Origin: Hordeum vulgare subsp. vulgare
Taxonomy: Eukaryota; Streptophyta; Magnoliopsida; Poales; Poaceae
Direction: 5' to 3'
Length of the DNA: 64,000 nucleotides
NCBI RefSeq assembly: GCF_904849725.1
Contig: NC_058518.1
Span: 417,639,081 to 417,703,080 of the forward strand
Numbering within the stretch: the first letter of the stretch is position 1; every line of letters begins with the position of its first letter. Of the stretch, positions 31,280 through 44,100 are shown in pieces. Made by a program: the position numbers and the translations under genes. The notes under the pieces are model-generated. The model worked only from the letters and a program-made list of their open reading frames with translations. It was not told where the DNA came from and ran no database searches.

Positions 31280-32832
31280 TGCTACGGCAACACAAGTTCT
31301 TCCCCGACAATTGTGCCAGAAATCCTTCTGTCGTCTCTTGAGCTTGCGTTGGTTTTTCCCTTGAAGAGGAAAGGGTGATGGAGCAGAGGAGCAGTAAGTA
31401 TTTCCCTCAGTTTGAGAACCAAGGTATCAATCCAGTAGGAGAATCTCGTCAAGTCCAGAGTACCTGCACAAACACAAAGAGCTTGCACCCAACGCTATAA
31501 AGGGGTTGTCAATCCCTTCAAGATTGATTGCAAAGTGAGATCTGAAGGCGGAAAGTGCAACGAAGAAAAAGTGTAAGGCTGAAAATATGATGTGGAGTAG
31601 ACCCGGGGGCCATAGTGTTCACTAGAGGCTTCTCCCAAAATAGCAAATATTACGTTGGGTGAACAAATTACTGTCGAGCAATTGATAGAACCGCGCAAAG
31701 TCATGACGATATCTAAGGCAATGATCATGCATATAGGCATCACGTCCGAGACAAGTAGACCGATACTTTTTGCATCTACTACTATTACTCCACACATCGA
31801 CCACTATCCAACATGCATCTAGTGTATTGAGTTCATGACGAACAGAGTATCTCCCTAAGCAAGATGACATGATGTAGAGGGATAATCTCAAACCAATGAT
31901 GAAAACCCCATCTTTTTACCCTTGATGGCAACAACACGATGCGTGCCTTGCTACCCCTTCTGTCACTGGGTGAGGTCACCGCACGGTATGAACCCGAAAC
32001 CAAGAACTTCTCCCATTGCAAGAATCATATATCTAGTTGGCCAGACAAAACCCACAACTCGAAGAGAATTACAAGGATATGAAATCATGCATAAGAGAGA
32101 TCAGAAGAAACTCAAATAAGATTCATAGATAATCTGATCATAAGTCCACAATTCATCGGATCTCGACAAACACACCGCAAAAGAAGATTACATTGGATAG
32201 ATCTCCATGAAGATCATGGAGAACTTTGTATTGAAGATCCAAGAGAGAGAAGAAGCCATCTAGCTACTAGCTATGGACCCGTAGGTCTATGGTGAACTAC
32301 TCATGCATCATCGGAGAGGTCATGGTGTTGATGAAGAAGCCCTCCGTATCCGAATCCCCCTCCGGCAGGGCACCAGAACGTGACCAGATGGGATCTTGCG
32401 GAGACAGAAGCTTGCGGCGGCAGAAAAGTACTTTCGATGATCTCCTGATTTTTTTCTGGGATTTTAGGGAATTTATAGGCGAAAGTCCTAGGGCAGAGGT
32501 GGCCCAGGGAGCCCACAAGCCAGGGAGGCGCGGCCCCCATGGCCGCGGCTAAGGGGCTTGTGGGGTCCCTGCAGGCCCCCTGCCCTGATTCTCAGGCTTC
32601 CCGATCTTTTTCTGTTTTGGAAAAAAAAATTGGCAGTTTCGTTCCGCTTGGACTCCGTTCAAAATACTCCTCTGAAAGGGGTCAAAAACATGGAAAAAAC
32701 AGGAACTGGCACTTGGCACCGAGTTAATAAGTTAGTCCCAAAAAATATATAAAAGGCATACAAAACATCCAAAGTTTGACAAGATAATAGCATGAAACCA
32801 TAAAAAAATATAGATACGTTGGAGACGTATCA
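31280..32832 (-). repeat. Element B 5' LTR
   Basis: 1553 bp, pair of 26021-27577. TATA box at plus 32468-32476 (GCCTATAAATTC on the minus strand), with the GC-rich CCACAAGCC...GGCTTGTGGG dyad just upstream (about 32510-32566). The LTR end lies at the TG of TGCTACGGC. Confidence 0.92.
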
Positions 32833-32837
32833 ATGCC

Positions 32838-33043
32838 TATATGTATGATCATTGCCTTAGATATTGTCATGACTTTGCGCGGTTCTATCAATTGCTCGAC
32901 AGTAATTTGTTCACCCACCGTAATATTTGCTATTTTGAGAGAAGCCTTTAGTGAACACTATGGCCCCCGGGTCTACTTCACATCATATTTTCAGCCTTAC
33001 ACTTTTACTTTGTTGTACTTTCCGCCTTCAGATCTCACTTTGC
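32838..33043 (+). repeat. Element A 3' LTR, right part, truncated
   Basis: Continues the LTR of A after the ATGCC duplication (CTATATGTATGATCATTGCC) and stops at TCACTTTGCA. In the intact 5' LTR another 220 bp follow. The break coincides with the truncated end of gypsy-2. Confidence 0.88.
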
Positions 33044-35453
33044 AAAAATTACTTTAATGGTTCTGTTAAATACTACATGTTTTTAGAAAAATAACAGTGG
33101 AAAAATCATATTATTTCACTGGTTAAATATTTTACAAAAATCATTGAAAATGAAGTTTCAAAATAAGAAGAAAAGGGCTACAGCCCCTGGCCTGGCTTGG
33201 CCTGGGACTGGGCTGGCCCACTGGCCAGCCAACCAGCCTACCCAGGTGCGTGCGCCATCACATTTGAACCTGACGCGCGTGCCCCTGTGGTTAGTGGCTG
33301 CGGACAATGAGGGAGAGAGAGATGGGCCACCGACAGGTGGGGCACACCCGTCGGGGTCGTCTCCTACCTCTGGCCAGAGAGGAGGAGGAGCACGCCGGCG
33401 TGGCTACCGACGTCTTCGGGCCCTAACGATGACAGGAATGGGTCCGGCTCGTCGTCACCTACCTGCTGGTGGTCAAATTGACGGCGGAGGGGCTCAGGTT
33501 CACCGGCGACGAGGTAGCCGCAGCGGAGGGGTTTCGGGTGAAGGTGGAGGTGGTAGCTACGGGCACGTAATTGCTCGGGGAAGAGGGGGGAAAGCTTCCT
33601 GGGGTCACGGGGAGTGCTTCGGTGGGCAGAGGGATGCGAGAGCCGACGTGTAGCCGGAGATCAACCGGAGCTCCAAGATGGAGGGGCCTCGGTCGATCTC
33701 GATCATCGGGGCTCTGCTTGCTTAGTAGGGTGGCTAGGGAGGTGATTGGGGTCTTGGTGAGGTGGAGCGATGGGTTCTGGAGCGAGGGGAGGGGCTATTT
33801 ATAGGCCCGCGACGGTGAGCAGACTCGGGAGCGCCGATGATCCACCGTGGCGTGCGTGGGGTGCAGGGAAAGGCTGGGGTCGAAACCACGGTCTCGGGAC
33901 GTGGTTTTGGACCGCCACGACTCACTGCGAGAGAGAGGGAGGGAGGAGAGGTGAGCTATCGTGGCCGCGCTCCTCTGGCGCTTCTGGTGCGCGCGGGCTC
34001 GGAGGCACAGGTCGCACCGGCTCTTAGCGCGGGAAAGGAGGGGCCCTAAGGGCTGCCTGATGCAGAGGGGTTGTCGGGGGAGAGGAGAGACACCGCAGGG
34101 AGGCTGGAACTGGCCGAGGGAGTCGCCCCACCTTGGTTCCTCTCTGCAGCGCGCCCAGAGCGCAGTTTTGGTATGCCACGGGATGCTGGTGCGCTCTGGG
34201 GTGCCTTCGACGTGTCTAGCATGTCATGGGCACTGGCTTGGAGATGCCTAGCCGTTGGAATCCCGTGGAAGTCTCGGCTGGTCAAAGAGAGACAAGAAAC
34301 AGGTGCTGTCAGCCCTGGGCTGAAGCTCAAATTGGGGATTTTGGCTTATCTACTTTGAACCAGAGAGGGGATACTTGACTGGAGTTAGGCATTCGTGTCA
34401 GGCACCTAATCAATGAGTTCGAGAGAAAGGGAGTGGGTTTAGCTAAGGTTAGGTGGGGTTTTAGCCAACTGTCAGAAGGTTCTCGACAATGGTTTGGGGT
34501 GGCTGCACCCCACCACTGGCTATGCAACTTAGCAGGATTGGGTTTGGTGCTAAAACAAGGGGTTTCACCAAGTTTGAGCTCCGTTGGACAAGTTTAGCTT
34601 TGTAAACTTGAAAACATCACCAAATGACCAGATCTATTCCTTCCAAAGTGAGTGTGGTCAACACAAGTCCCACAAATCCCATTTTTGGCATGGAGTCCTC
34701 ATTTGAGGTATTAGGCACTCCGCAATGTTTCAGCTCCAATGGATAAACTTTGTTATGTAGAGTTGCTCTAACTTCATACTGGACAGAAGGGGTTTTGCAG
34801 TTATTTGGTGACCTTAATCACCTTGGATCAAGGTGAAATTCTACATGGGCACCAAATATGGCTTAGGGATACCACTGGAATTTTCTAGGAATTTATTGAG
34901 AATATTTCCTTTGGAAATATTTCAAAAGGTCAAAACAGACAGAAAAGGTTTTAAGGGTTTTACTCAAATAATAATAATATAAATAGGGGTTGAAAATCTT
35001 ATGTGTGGAATATATATGTCCTTCTAATCATTTCCAAATTTTCTCAGATTGTTCTAAGCCAGAAAAGTATTTTCCATATAGGAATATCATTTCTGGCCTC
35101 AGAAATGAACATGCAAATGAAATAGCAAAATAATTCATAAAATAATTATTTTATGGTTTTGGTGAACTAAAATGATGCTAGAACCAGATCACAAACTTTG
35201 GGTAAGAACACTCCTTGCCATCAAGGACTTGTAGTGCAACCCAAAGCATGGTTTTGAATTGACCAGAAATAAGAAAAAGGGGTTTTGAAAATAATTTGGG
35301 TCATGAGAATTGTGGTTTTTGATATCACATACTTAAGCATTCAAGCATACAATGGCAATCATGGCACTCACAACATTAGTTTGGAAAAGTTTTAGTAAAC
35401 GCAGATTTTTGAATTACAGAAAAAGTGATAGTGAAAACAGGGTGTGACAGACA
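33044..35453 (-). repeat. Gypsy-2 3' LTR, truncated
   Basis: On the minus strand it starts TGTCTGTCACACCC (or TGTCACACCC four bases later; the partner end is outside the window) and includes a TATA box (CCTATAAATAGCC, plus 33795-33807). Direct repeat of 42972-44294 over its left 1.33 kb. GC-rich ORFs on both strands here (33144-34360) are shadows with no motif. Confidence 0.85.
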
Positions 35454-38400
35454 TATCCCCCTTACAAGAATCTCGTCCACGAGATTCCTAAGCTAGGTGC
35501 TAAAAAGGTACAGAAACTCAGATCGGAGATAATCTTCATGTTCCCAGGTTGCTTCTGCTTCGGTGTGGTTGCTCCACTGAACCTTGAAATACTTGAGGTG
35601 CAGCTTCTGGTGCAACGCTCTGCTTCATCCAGGATGCGGATCGGTTTCTCACGATGAGTGAGATCTGGCTGGAGGTCGATGGCCTGACGGACGATGTCCT
35701 TATAAAGATCGGGACAGTTTGCCGTTTGAAGACACTTCTGAAGTTGTGACACGTGGAAGACGTTGTGCACACCCGAAAGTTTTGGAGGTAGCTCCAATTG
35801 GTAAGCAACTTCTCCATGCCTTGCCGTGATCTTGAAAGGTCCAATGAACCTTGGAGCAAGTTTCCCCTTGACGTGGAAACGCTTGGTTCCCTTGAGAGGT
35901 GAGATGCAGAGGTACACTTGGTCTCCGGGAATGAACTCCACATTTCTACGGTGAGAATCCACATAGCTCTTCTATTGCGACTTGGTTGCCTTTAGGTTTT
36001 CCCGAGCAAGATGCACCTTATCCTTTGCTTCTTGCAGAACTTCTGGCCCGAAAATCAATCCTTCACCAGCTTCAGACTAATTGAGCGGGGTGCGGCACTT
36101 TCGTCCGTACAACACTTCAAATGGGGCCATTTGAAGACTATACTGGTAGATGTTGTTGTAGGAGAACTCAGCGAACGACAAACAATCTTCCCATTTGGCA
36201 CCATGCGCCAAGACACAAGCGGGGAGCATATCTTCGAGTATCTGGTTTACTCTCTCCGTCTGTCCGCCCATCTGCAGGTGGAAAGCGGTGCTGAAAGAGA
36301 GTGTGGTTCCGAGGGCTTCTTGGAACTTCTTCCAGAATCTTGAGGTGAACTATGTGCCTCGGTCAGACACAATCTCCTTGGGAACTCCGTGAAGGCTCAC
36401 AGTACGCTCAATGTAGAGGCTAGCCAACTTGTCACCCCCATAGGCGGTGCTGACCGGTATGAAGTGAGACACCTTGGTCAGATGGTCAACGATGACCCAT
36501 ATAGAGTCATGGCCTCTTCTAGACCTGGGTAAGCCGGTGACGAAGTCCATGCCTACTTTGTCCCATTCCATTATGGCACTTGGAGAGGTTGTAGCAGTCC
36601 AGCAGGTCGCTGATTCTCAGCCTTGACTCGCCGGCACACGTCGCACTTGGCAACATAAGATGCTATTTCCCTCTTCATGCCATGCCATCGGAATTTCTCT
36701 CGGAGATCTTGATACATCTTGGTACCACCAGGGTGAATAAAGTAGGGTGTGTCATGCGCTTCCTGCAGGATCAAGTCCTTGAGTTCTGCCTTGCTGGGTA
36801 CGCATAAACGTTTCTCAAACCACACTACTCCTTGTTCAGCCACTAAGAATCCCGGAGCCTTGCCTTCCTGGATCTTCTTCTTGATGCCTTCAATGCTCTT
36901 GTGCCCCTTCTGGGCTTCCTTGATATCGTCAGCCAACGTTGGTTTGACTTCGAGGTTAGCCAGGAATCCTGGTTCAACTAGCTCCAACCCGAAGTTTTTC
37001 GTTTCTTCATATAAGGCGGGTAGCCTTTCCTTGAGCATTATGTTCAAGGTGTTGGTCTTCCTGCTTAAAGCATCAGCCACTACATTGGCCTTGCCGGGGT
37101 GGTATTGAATGCTGAGATCGTTGTCTTTGATTAACTCCAACCATCTTCGTTGTCTCATAGTCAATTCCCTTTCAGTTAAGATATATTTCAGACTTTTGTG
37201 GTCAGTATATATTTCACATCGCTTCCCCAGAAGGTAATGTCGCCATGTCTTTAGAGCATGCACTACGGCTGCCAATTCGAGATCATGGGTGGCATAATTC
37301 CCCTCATGCGGACGCAGTTGCCGTGACAGATATGCCACGACCCTGCTGTCTCGCATTAGGACCCCACCGAGCCCGGTTCGGGAGGCATCACAATATATCA
37401 CAAACTCATTGCTGATATCTGGAGTAGCCAATACCGGGGCGGTAGTCAATCTCTTCTTCAACTCCTGGAAGCTAGCTTCACAATCCGTCGTCCAATCGAA
37501 CTTCTTGCCTTTCTTCAAGAGCTAATTCATGGGTCGAGCGATGCGGGACAATCCTTCTACAAACTTGTGGTAGTATCCTGCGAGCCCGAGGAAGCTCCTG
37601 ACTTCCTTCACATCGATTGGTGACCCCCAGTTGGTTACCGTAGTAATCTTGGAGGGATCGACTGCCAATCCACTTGCCGTCATGGTATGACCCAAGAATC
37701 CAACTTCGTCCAGCCAGAATTGGCATTTGCTGAATTTGGCATAAAGTTGGTGCTCTCGAAGCTTCTCCAACACTAACCACAAGTGTTGCTCATGCTCTTC
37801 TTCGGACATGGACAAGATTAATATGTCATCAATAAATACGACGACAAACTTATCCATGTATTCCATGAAGACCTTGTTCATGAGGTACATGAAGTAAGCT
37901 AGGGCATTAGTCAACCCGAAAGACATGACAGTGCACTCGTATAGACTGTACCGGGTCACGAACGCAGTCTTGGGTATGTCTTCAGGTCGGATCTTCAGTT
38001 GGTAATATCCAGATCGGAGATAAATCTTGGAAAATACCTCGGATCCATTTAACTAGTCAAACAAGTCTTCAATCTTAGGGAGTGGGTACTTGTTCTTGAT
38101 CGTGACCTCATTGAGGGAACAGTAATTGACGCAGAGTCTGATAGTCCCATCCTTCTTAGACACGAACAGAACAGGTGATCCCCAAGGTGATGCGCTCGGA
38201 CAAATGAATCCTTTCCTGATTTGCTCATCCAGCTGCTTCTTCAGCTCTGCTAGCTCTTCGGACCCCATCCTATAAGGCTTCTTTTAGATAGGCCTCGATC
38301 CGGGCATGAGCTCAATGATGAACGCGATGTCTCGGTCGGGAGGCAACCCTGGTAGCTCATCAGGAAAGACGTCCAGGTACTCGTAGACTATCGGCACTCG

Positions 38401-40020
38401 GTCCAGCTCTTCTCCTGACGGGCTATTAACCTACGGTGCACGAGTGGATACTGGCTCAACGACATACTTGACTTTGACCCCTTGGTCGCTTCTCATGGTA
38501 ATAGCCCTATTGGCACAGTCCAAGATGCTTTGGTGTTTGGCCAACCAATCCATGCCGAGAATTACTTCTAGGCCTTGAGACTTAATGACGATGAGATCTG
38601 CTGAGAACCTTATCCCATTGATAACAATCCCGACTTCTCTACACCCTAGGTTGGTCCTTAACACTGCTCCCGGGGTATGTACTGCCATTTTACCGCTAAG
38701 CGGGGTAGGCTTCAAGCCACACTTTTTCGCAAACCTTTGAGTAACAAAAGAATGTGAAGCATCACAATCAAACAATATTATTGTTGGGGTGGACTTGATG
38801 AGGAACGTACCTAGAATGCAGTCCGGGTCTTCCTATGCCTCTTCTGCGGAGATGTGGTTGATACGTCCCCTGCTGTGATACTACTGATTGTGGGGTGCTT
38901 GGTTCCTGCCTGGTGCTCCTTGACCTTGATTTGGCACATTGGGGCGCAGTGCGCCGGGCTTCTTGTTGGGACACTGCCTGGAATAGTGCCCAGTCTGTCC
39001 ACATCCAAAACAGGTAACTTGTGCTGGAAGGTTGGTCTTGACTCCACTGTTGTTCGGTGGGTTGAATGCTGGCTTGGTGTTGACTTGCTACTGAGGCTGG
39101 TGGTTCTGGCGAAATGTTGGAGACTTGTATTGTTGCTGCTGATAACTGGGTCTTGCTGGAGCCGACTGTCATGGGCGTGGCTTTGGATTACTAGGTCCTC
39201 CGTTACCCATTAGCTTGCGCTTACAGGTGTCGTCCATTGCACGATGCTTATCCTCCAACATAAGGGCCTTATTAACCAGATCGCTGAAGGTCCGACATTC
39301 ACAAACAACCAGTTGATACTGGAGTGACTGCTCCAATCCTTCCATAAAGCGTTCCACTTTAGCGGCCTCAGTGTTGACATCCTCTAGTGCATATCTAGAC
39401 AGGAGGTTGAACTTCTGCAAATACTCCTTGACGGATCCACCGCCTTGCCTTAAAGCTTGGAATTCACGCTTCTTAATGGTCATCGTTCCGGGAGGAATGT
39501 GAACATCACGGAATCCCTCCTTGAACATAGCCCAAGCGATGACCTGCCCGGCTCGCATGATTTGGAACCCATCCCACCAAGTTCTGGTTGTGCCCCCGAG
39601 ACAGTGAGAAGCATAGAGGACTTTCCAATGATCATCAGTACACTTGACCAGCGCGAGGAGGTCTTCGATAGTACGGATCCAGTCATCAGCATCCAATGGT
39701 TCAGTCGTCTCCGTAAATATGGGTGGCGTAATCCGCATATGAGTAGAGCGACCATTGCCATTCCCGTTCCGCGGCGGGTTGTTCACCAAGACTTGAGCCA
39801 GCTGCTGGATAGAGGCATTATTGGCTTGGCGTTCCTCGCGGAGAGCTTGAAGGAACTGAGCCATAGTCAAGCTTTCCGGAGGAGGCGGTGGCGGTGGAAC
39901 ATTGTCTTGCTGCTGCTCGTGATGATCTCGAGCTTGAGTGTCCCCTCCGGTTCCCTGTTGCTGACCTGAAGAGGTAGAGCCGGGGTTGCCGAAGGTGCTG
40001 GTGCGAGTTGCAATCACCAT
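35454..40020 (-). pseudogene. Gypsy-2 gag-pol polyprotein with many stops
   Basis: Single ancestral frame from ATG 40020. Gag: MVIATRTSTFG... with SLTMAQFLQAL and the capsid block YASHCLGGTTRTWWDGF. A CCHC knuckle (CFGCGQTGHYSRQC) is at about 39012-38971. Protease reads FDCDASHSFV, so the usual D-x-G triad has lost its Gly. RT keeps FIDDILIL (37840 region); RNase H and the HHCC-like IN finger follow (36571-37518). Integrase core is at 36571-36077 and the IN C-terminus/chromodomain (KLHLKYFKVQWSNH, EATWE) near 35600. In-frame stops: TGA 39169; TAG 39088, 38833, 38431, 38053, 37522, 36350, 36077, 35972; TAA 38284, 36571. Frameshifts near 36570 and 35630. It cannot encode a working protein. Confidence 0.92.
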
Positions 40021-40305
40021 CCTGTCAGGTGAGTAGACAGGTCAATATGCCGAACTGGTTGGAATCATAAGGGATGATGCTCTAATAAGGGGGTGTGGCG
40101 TTGTGCTAGTGTGAGATTTTTAAGCCAAAGATTTTTGGAAAATCTAATGCATTAAATTAAAACAATTGATGTATTCGCTTACAAGCTGCCTAAGGCAGAA
40201 ATGCGGCTTGCATCAAACATGCTTACACGACTCTTATGGTTCGCATGAATCGATACATGAATTTCCTACGCTTGGGGGAAACTCCTAATTGCCTAAGTCG
40301 TAATC

Positions 40306-41052
40306 CTAAGCAGCGGACAACTCGGTCTCATAGGTGGCTTCTGCAGGGTCTTCGTCTTCATCTTCATATGTGCTTCCCTCCTTCAGGGGAGTAGCAGATG
40401 GTAGTGGTCCATCACGGCGTCTCTTAGTTGGCGAGGAAGTGAGGAGCTGGGTGTACTCTTCCGCGGTCAGGCGACGACTCTGAATAGGAGTGGCCTGAAG
40501 CGGTGGTACTCCCCCTCGGAAGGCAATGGCTGATCGCCCTACGGTTGCTCCTTCCTTCTTAACCTTATGGGTCTTCATCTTCTCCAGGCGAAGTAGGTCC
40601 TTGACTTAATGCAGCTCTTGGTGAATCTTTGTTGACTCCTTGATCAAAAGGTGTGTCGAAGTGTCGGAGGAGAGACTAAAGTAGTTCTGAAACCTTAGTG
40701 GCGTTTCGTCCTGTGAAGATGGGTTGAGTGTCCAACTCCCGTCTATCCCATCCTTAATAAAAGGTAGGTGACGAGTAGCTGGCTCGTTAGCCATCTCAGG
40801 AAGGATGTCGCGGAGATGCACGAGCACCTCTCGTGCGGCTGTCTCCACTACCAACATCAGATCCTCCATCTATGGTCCTTCAAAGAACCAACTAGTTGGG
40901 GAGTCATTAGCCTTCACTATCACGTCCACGTGATATTCCTTGGTGTCGGTGTTGACCCAGTGCTCGTGGTAGAGGAAGGTGGGCGTGCGGCGTACTTGGC
41001 ACTTCTCGAGGCTATCTCCCAAAAGTAGGGGAAAGCCCATCTCGAGAAGCAT
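40306..41052 (-). pseudogene. Gypsy-2 pre-gag ORF, unknown function
   Basis: Between the PBS and gag, same strand. One frame of about 248 codons from ATG 41052 to 40306 is interrupted only by two in-frame stops (40870-40872 and 40606-40608). The parts read MLLEMGFPLLLGDSLEKC..., then MEDLMLVVETAAREVLVHLR, ..., and a C-terminal end with AEEYTQLLTSSPTKRRRDG and an acidic YEDEDEDPAEATYE tail. No gag, pol or host domain recognised. Similar ORFs precede gag in some grass gypsy families as far as I recall; their function is not known to me. It is less damaged than gag-pol. Confidence 0.65.
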
Positions 41053-41177
41053 CTACAAGATGAAGGGGAGAGGGTTAGAAAGCTTTTAGTGGGTGCAGAA
41101 ATCTCAGGTTAAAGTCTAGGTGCACTAATCGTCTTGGCTATCGTCCATGCTACCTAAGTCTTCCTATAGTTAGGATG

Positions 41178-41190
41178 GCTCTGATACCAG
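41178..41190 (-). promoter_or_regulatory. Gypsy-2 primer-binding site (initiator Met tRNA)
   Basis: The minus strand reads TGGTATCAGAGCC, three bases inside the LTR end at 41194. Confidence 0.92.
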
Positions 41191-41193
41191 CTC

Positions 41194-44100
41194 TGTGGGG
41201 ACCCCGACATACGAGTCATGATCGTCGAATGAACGTTCTCAGTGATCCCAGAGATCAATGCTCACCGAACACACAGATACTGAATATTGAGAGTCTTACA
41301 GCCAAGTACCAAATTATTACATCACGTGTCCGAATGGTCAAGTTCACATGGTAGGTCCTATAAGGCCAAATCACGAAGATACAACTAGTAGCGGAAATAT
41401 TAGGGCTAAGCGGGTGCCCATGCCATCAACCTACACCAACAGGCATTCTGACTGGGAAGCGTCTTAGTTCGCATGGGCGTCTCCGAAGATGTATTCTTCT
41501 CCAAACTCCGATCCTTCCATGTCTGGTCAATAATATAACCAGTGGCAATCGAATGAGTACTTTCGAATGAACTCGCAAACAACCCATGATATGAACAATG
41601 CAAGTGAAGGATAACAATAATATGCATCTTTGGTGGATAGAATCTTATCTATGAATAAACTTGATCATGCATATGCATCATAAACTAGATGTTGATTTGA
41701 AGAACATGTTACAGATATCAATATATCCGTCGAGGGCTGAACACACCGGGTTCACCCTATATGCCAAGTCACCAAACTTGGTCATATCAACTCTTTCATA
41801 TTAACACCAGTTTACCACATACTCACTCACACTTGGTTTATGCGGAAATGACTCGACGTAGTTTAAGTAGGATTTCCCAACTGTCTAGACCGTGTACACA
41901 ACTATTCGAATAGTTTTACACTCTGTAGAGGTAGTACGCTGGACCCACGAGATCTGAGAAACTTCCGTGTCATCCACGACTCGCGGTATATAACATACCC
42001 GAGGTAAGTACCCGATCAATGCCTTTCCCCCGACGATACTAGACAAAGAGGTCCACTCGATTGGTTCCCAGCCCACATGATGTATGTCTTACGAGCACCG
42101 ATTGTGGACAGTATCATCCATGCGGGGACCAACGGTGTGCCTGGAACACGTAAAAACGACATGGTCGTCCTACCTGGTATGACCCCATCACGAGAGTGAC
42201 CACACCTCACTCCCACCACTAGTAATGTGGCTCTTTGCTACCATCGACTAGAGTAATTAACAAAGCCCCGTCCCATAAAGGGGTAACGTGGTCGTACATG
42301 TAAGGTTGGGATGGTTGACTCATCATAAATCTAATCCCATCTCCGAAACCATACTCACACAAAATACCCGGTGCACCACTTCACCAAAAGTGGCCACCTA
42401 ACTCATCAACACCCTCGGGCATTAGTGGCACCCGATGGGGTTTTCATAAACCTTTGATTTATACCAACAACATGCTCATGCTACTGCTATTCTAGCTTTA
42501 TTTGTCAACATGATATTAGTGTGACTCTCATAGGTGGTAGGATCATGCTCAAAATGCAAGTGCTCCGGAGGAGCCTTCGGTAACATCATTTTAATGATTT
42601 ACCGAATACTTAAGATCACATGCAACAGAAATACTTGCTACACTAGCATGCAATATAACATATGCTCAGTCATGGCCAAAGGGTTGCTTGCCTTGGTCTG
42701 CTAGGTATCCGGGGTCTTCGAGGTCTTCCGCTTCAACTCCTTCGTCACACGGGTTTTCTATCGCCGTAATAAATAAATGCAATAAGTAGCTCACTCAAAA
42801 CAAATCACAAAATCACTTTAAAAATGTTGTTTAATTATGATAAATCCATATTGTTATTTTAAAAATATTTTCCCCTGGTTTTAGTGAAAGAATATTTTTA
42901 AAATCCATATAACAGAAGCAAAACTATTCCAATTTAACTCTTTTTATTATTTTAAAATAGAATAGTTGTTGCAAAAATTACTTTAATGGTTCTGTTAAAT
43001 ACTACATGTTGTTAGAAAAATAAGAGTGGAAAAATCATACTATTTCATTGGTTAAATCTTTTCACAAAAATCATTGAAAATCAAGTTCCAAAATAAAAAG
43101 AAAAGGGCTACAGATCCTGGCGTGGCTTGGCTTGGGACTCGACCGGCCCACTGGCCAGCCAACCAGCCTGCCCAGGTGCGCGCCCCGTAAGGTTTGAACC
43201 TGACGCGCGGGCCCCAGTGGTCAGTGGCTGCGGACAGCGAGGGAGAGAGAGATGGGCCACCGACAGGTGGGGCACACTTGTCTGGGTCGTCTCTTACCTC
43301 TGGCCAGAGAGGAGGAGGAGCACACCGGTGTGGCTACCGACGTCCTCGGGCCCGAACGATGACAGGAATGGGTCCGGCGCATCGTCGCCTACCTGCTGGT
43401 GGTCGAGTTGACGGTGGATGGGAGCAGGTTCACCGGCGACGAGGTAGCCGCGGCGGAGGGGTTTCGCGTGACGGTGGAGGTGGTAGCTACGGGCACGGAT
43501 TTGCTTGGGGAAGAGGGGGGAAAGCTTCCTGGGGTCACGGGGAGTGCTTTGGTGGGCAGAGAGACGCGAGAGCCGACATGTAGCCGGAGATCGACCGGAG
43601 CTCCGAGGCAGAGGGTCCTCGGTCTATCTCGAGCACCGGGGCTCTGCTTGCTTACTAGGTGGCTAGGGAGGTGATTAGGGTGTTGGTGAGCTGGAGCAAT
43701 CGGTTCAGAAGCGAGGGGAGGGGCTATTTATAGGCCCGCGACGGTGAGCCGACTTGGGAGCGCCGGTGATCCACCGTGGCGTGTGTGGGGGTGCATGGAG
43801 AGGCTGGGGGTCTAAACCACGGTCTCAGGACGTGGTTTTGCACTGCCAAGACTCACAGCAAGAGAGAGGGTGGGAGGAGAGGCGAGCTATCGTGGCCGCG
43901 CTCCCCTGGCGCTTCTGGTGCGTGCGGGCACGCATCGCATCGGCTCTTAGCGTGGGTAAGGAGGGGCCCTGAGGGCTGCCTGATAAAGAGGGGTTGTCGG
44001 GGGAGAGGAGAGACACCGTGGGGAGGCTGGAACTGGCCGAGGGAGTTGCCCCCACCTTGGTTGCTCTCTGCAGCATGCCCAGAGCGCAGTTTTGGCATGC

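Larger units (their letters stand above)
26021..32832 (-). mobile_element. Element B: non-autonomous Sabrina-like gypsy with a foreign ORF
   Basis: Complete minus-strand element, LTRs 26021-27577 and 31280-32832, perfect 5-bp target duplication ATGCC (26016-26020 and 32833-32837), inserted in the 3' LTR of A. Interior 3.7 kb: Asp-tRNA PBS (31269-31253), leader, one 249-codon ORF (31004-30255) and non-coding 3' DNA. Leader and 3' region are homologous to A, but gag-protease is absent. The two LTRs differ by about nine bases in their first 230, roughly 4%, so it is not recent. Confidence 0.93.
18413..33043 (+). mobile_element. Element A: Sabrina-like Athila-lineage gypsy, gag-protease only
   Basis: 5' LTR 18413-19921, PBS for Asp tRNA 19932-19949, gag-protease 20146-22244, about 2.7 kb of non-coding 3' DNA, then the 3' LTR in two pieces (24922-26020 and 32838-33043) split by element B. 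There is no reverse transcriptase, RNase H or integrase in the 5-kb interior, so A must have used enzymes from another element. The last roughly 220 bp of the 3' LTR are lost at the junction with gypsy-2. Confidence 0.9.

Noticed and set aside
33144..34360. Several GC-rich ORFs (up to 169 codons) and their counterparts at 43127-44290
   Set aside because: They lie in the gypsy-2 LTR, occur in overlapping frames on both strands, and carry no motif.
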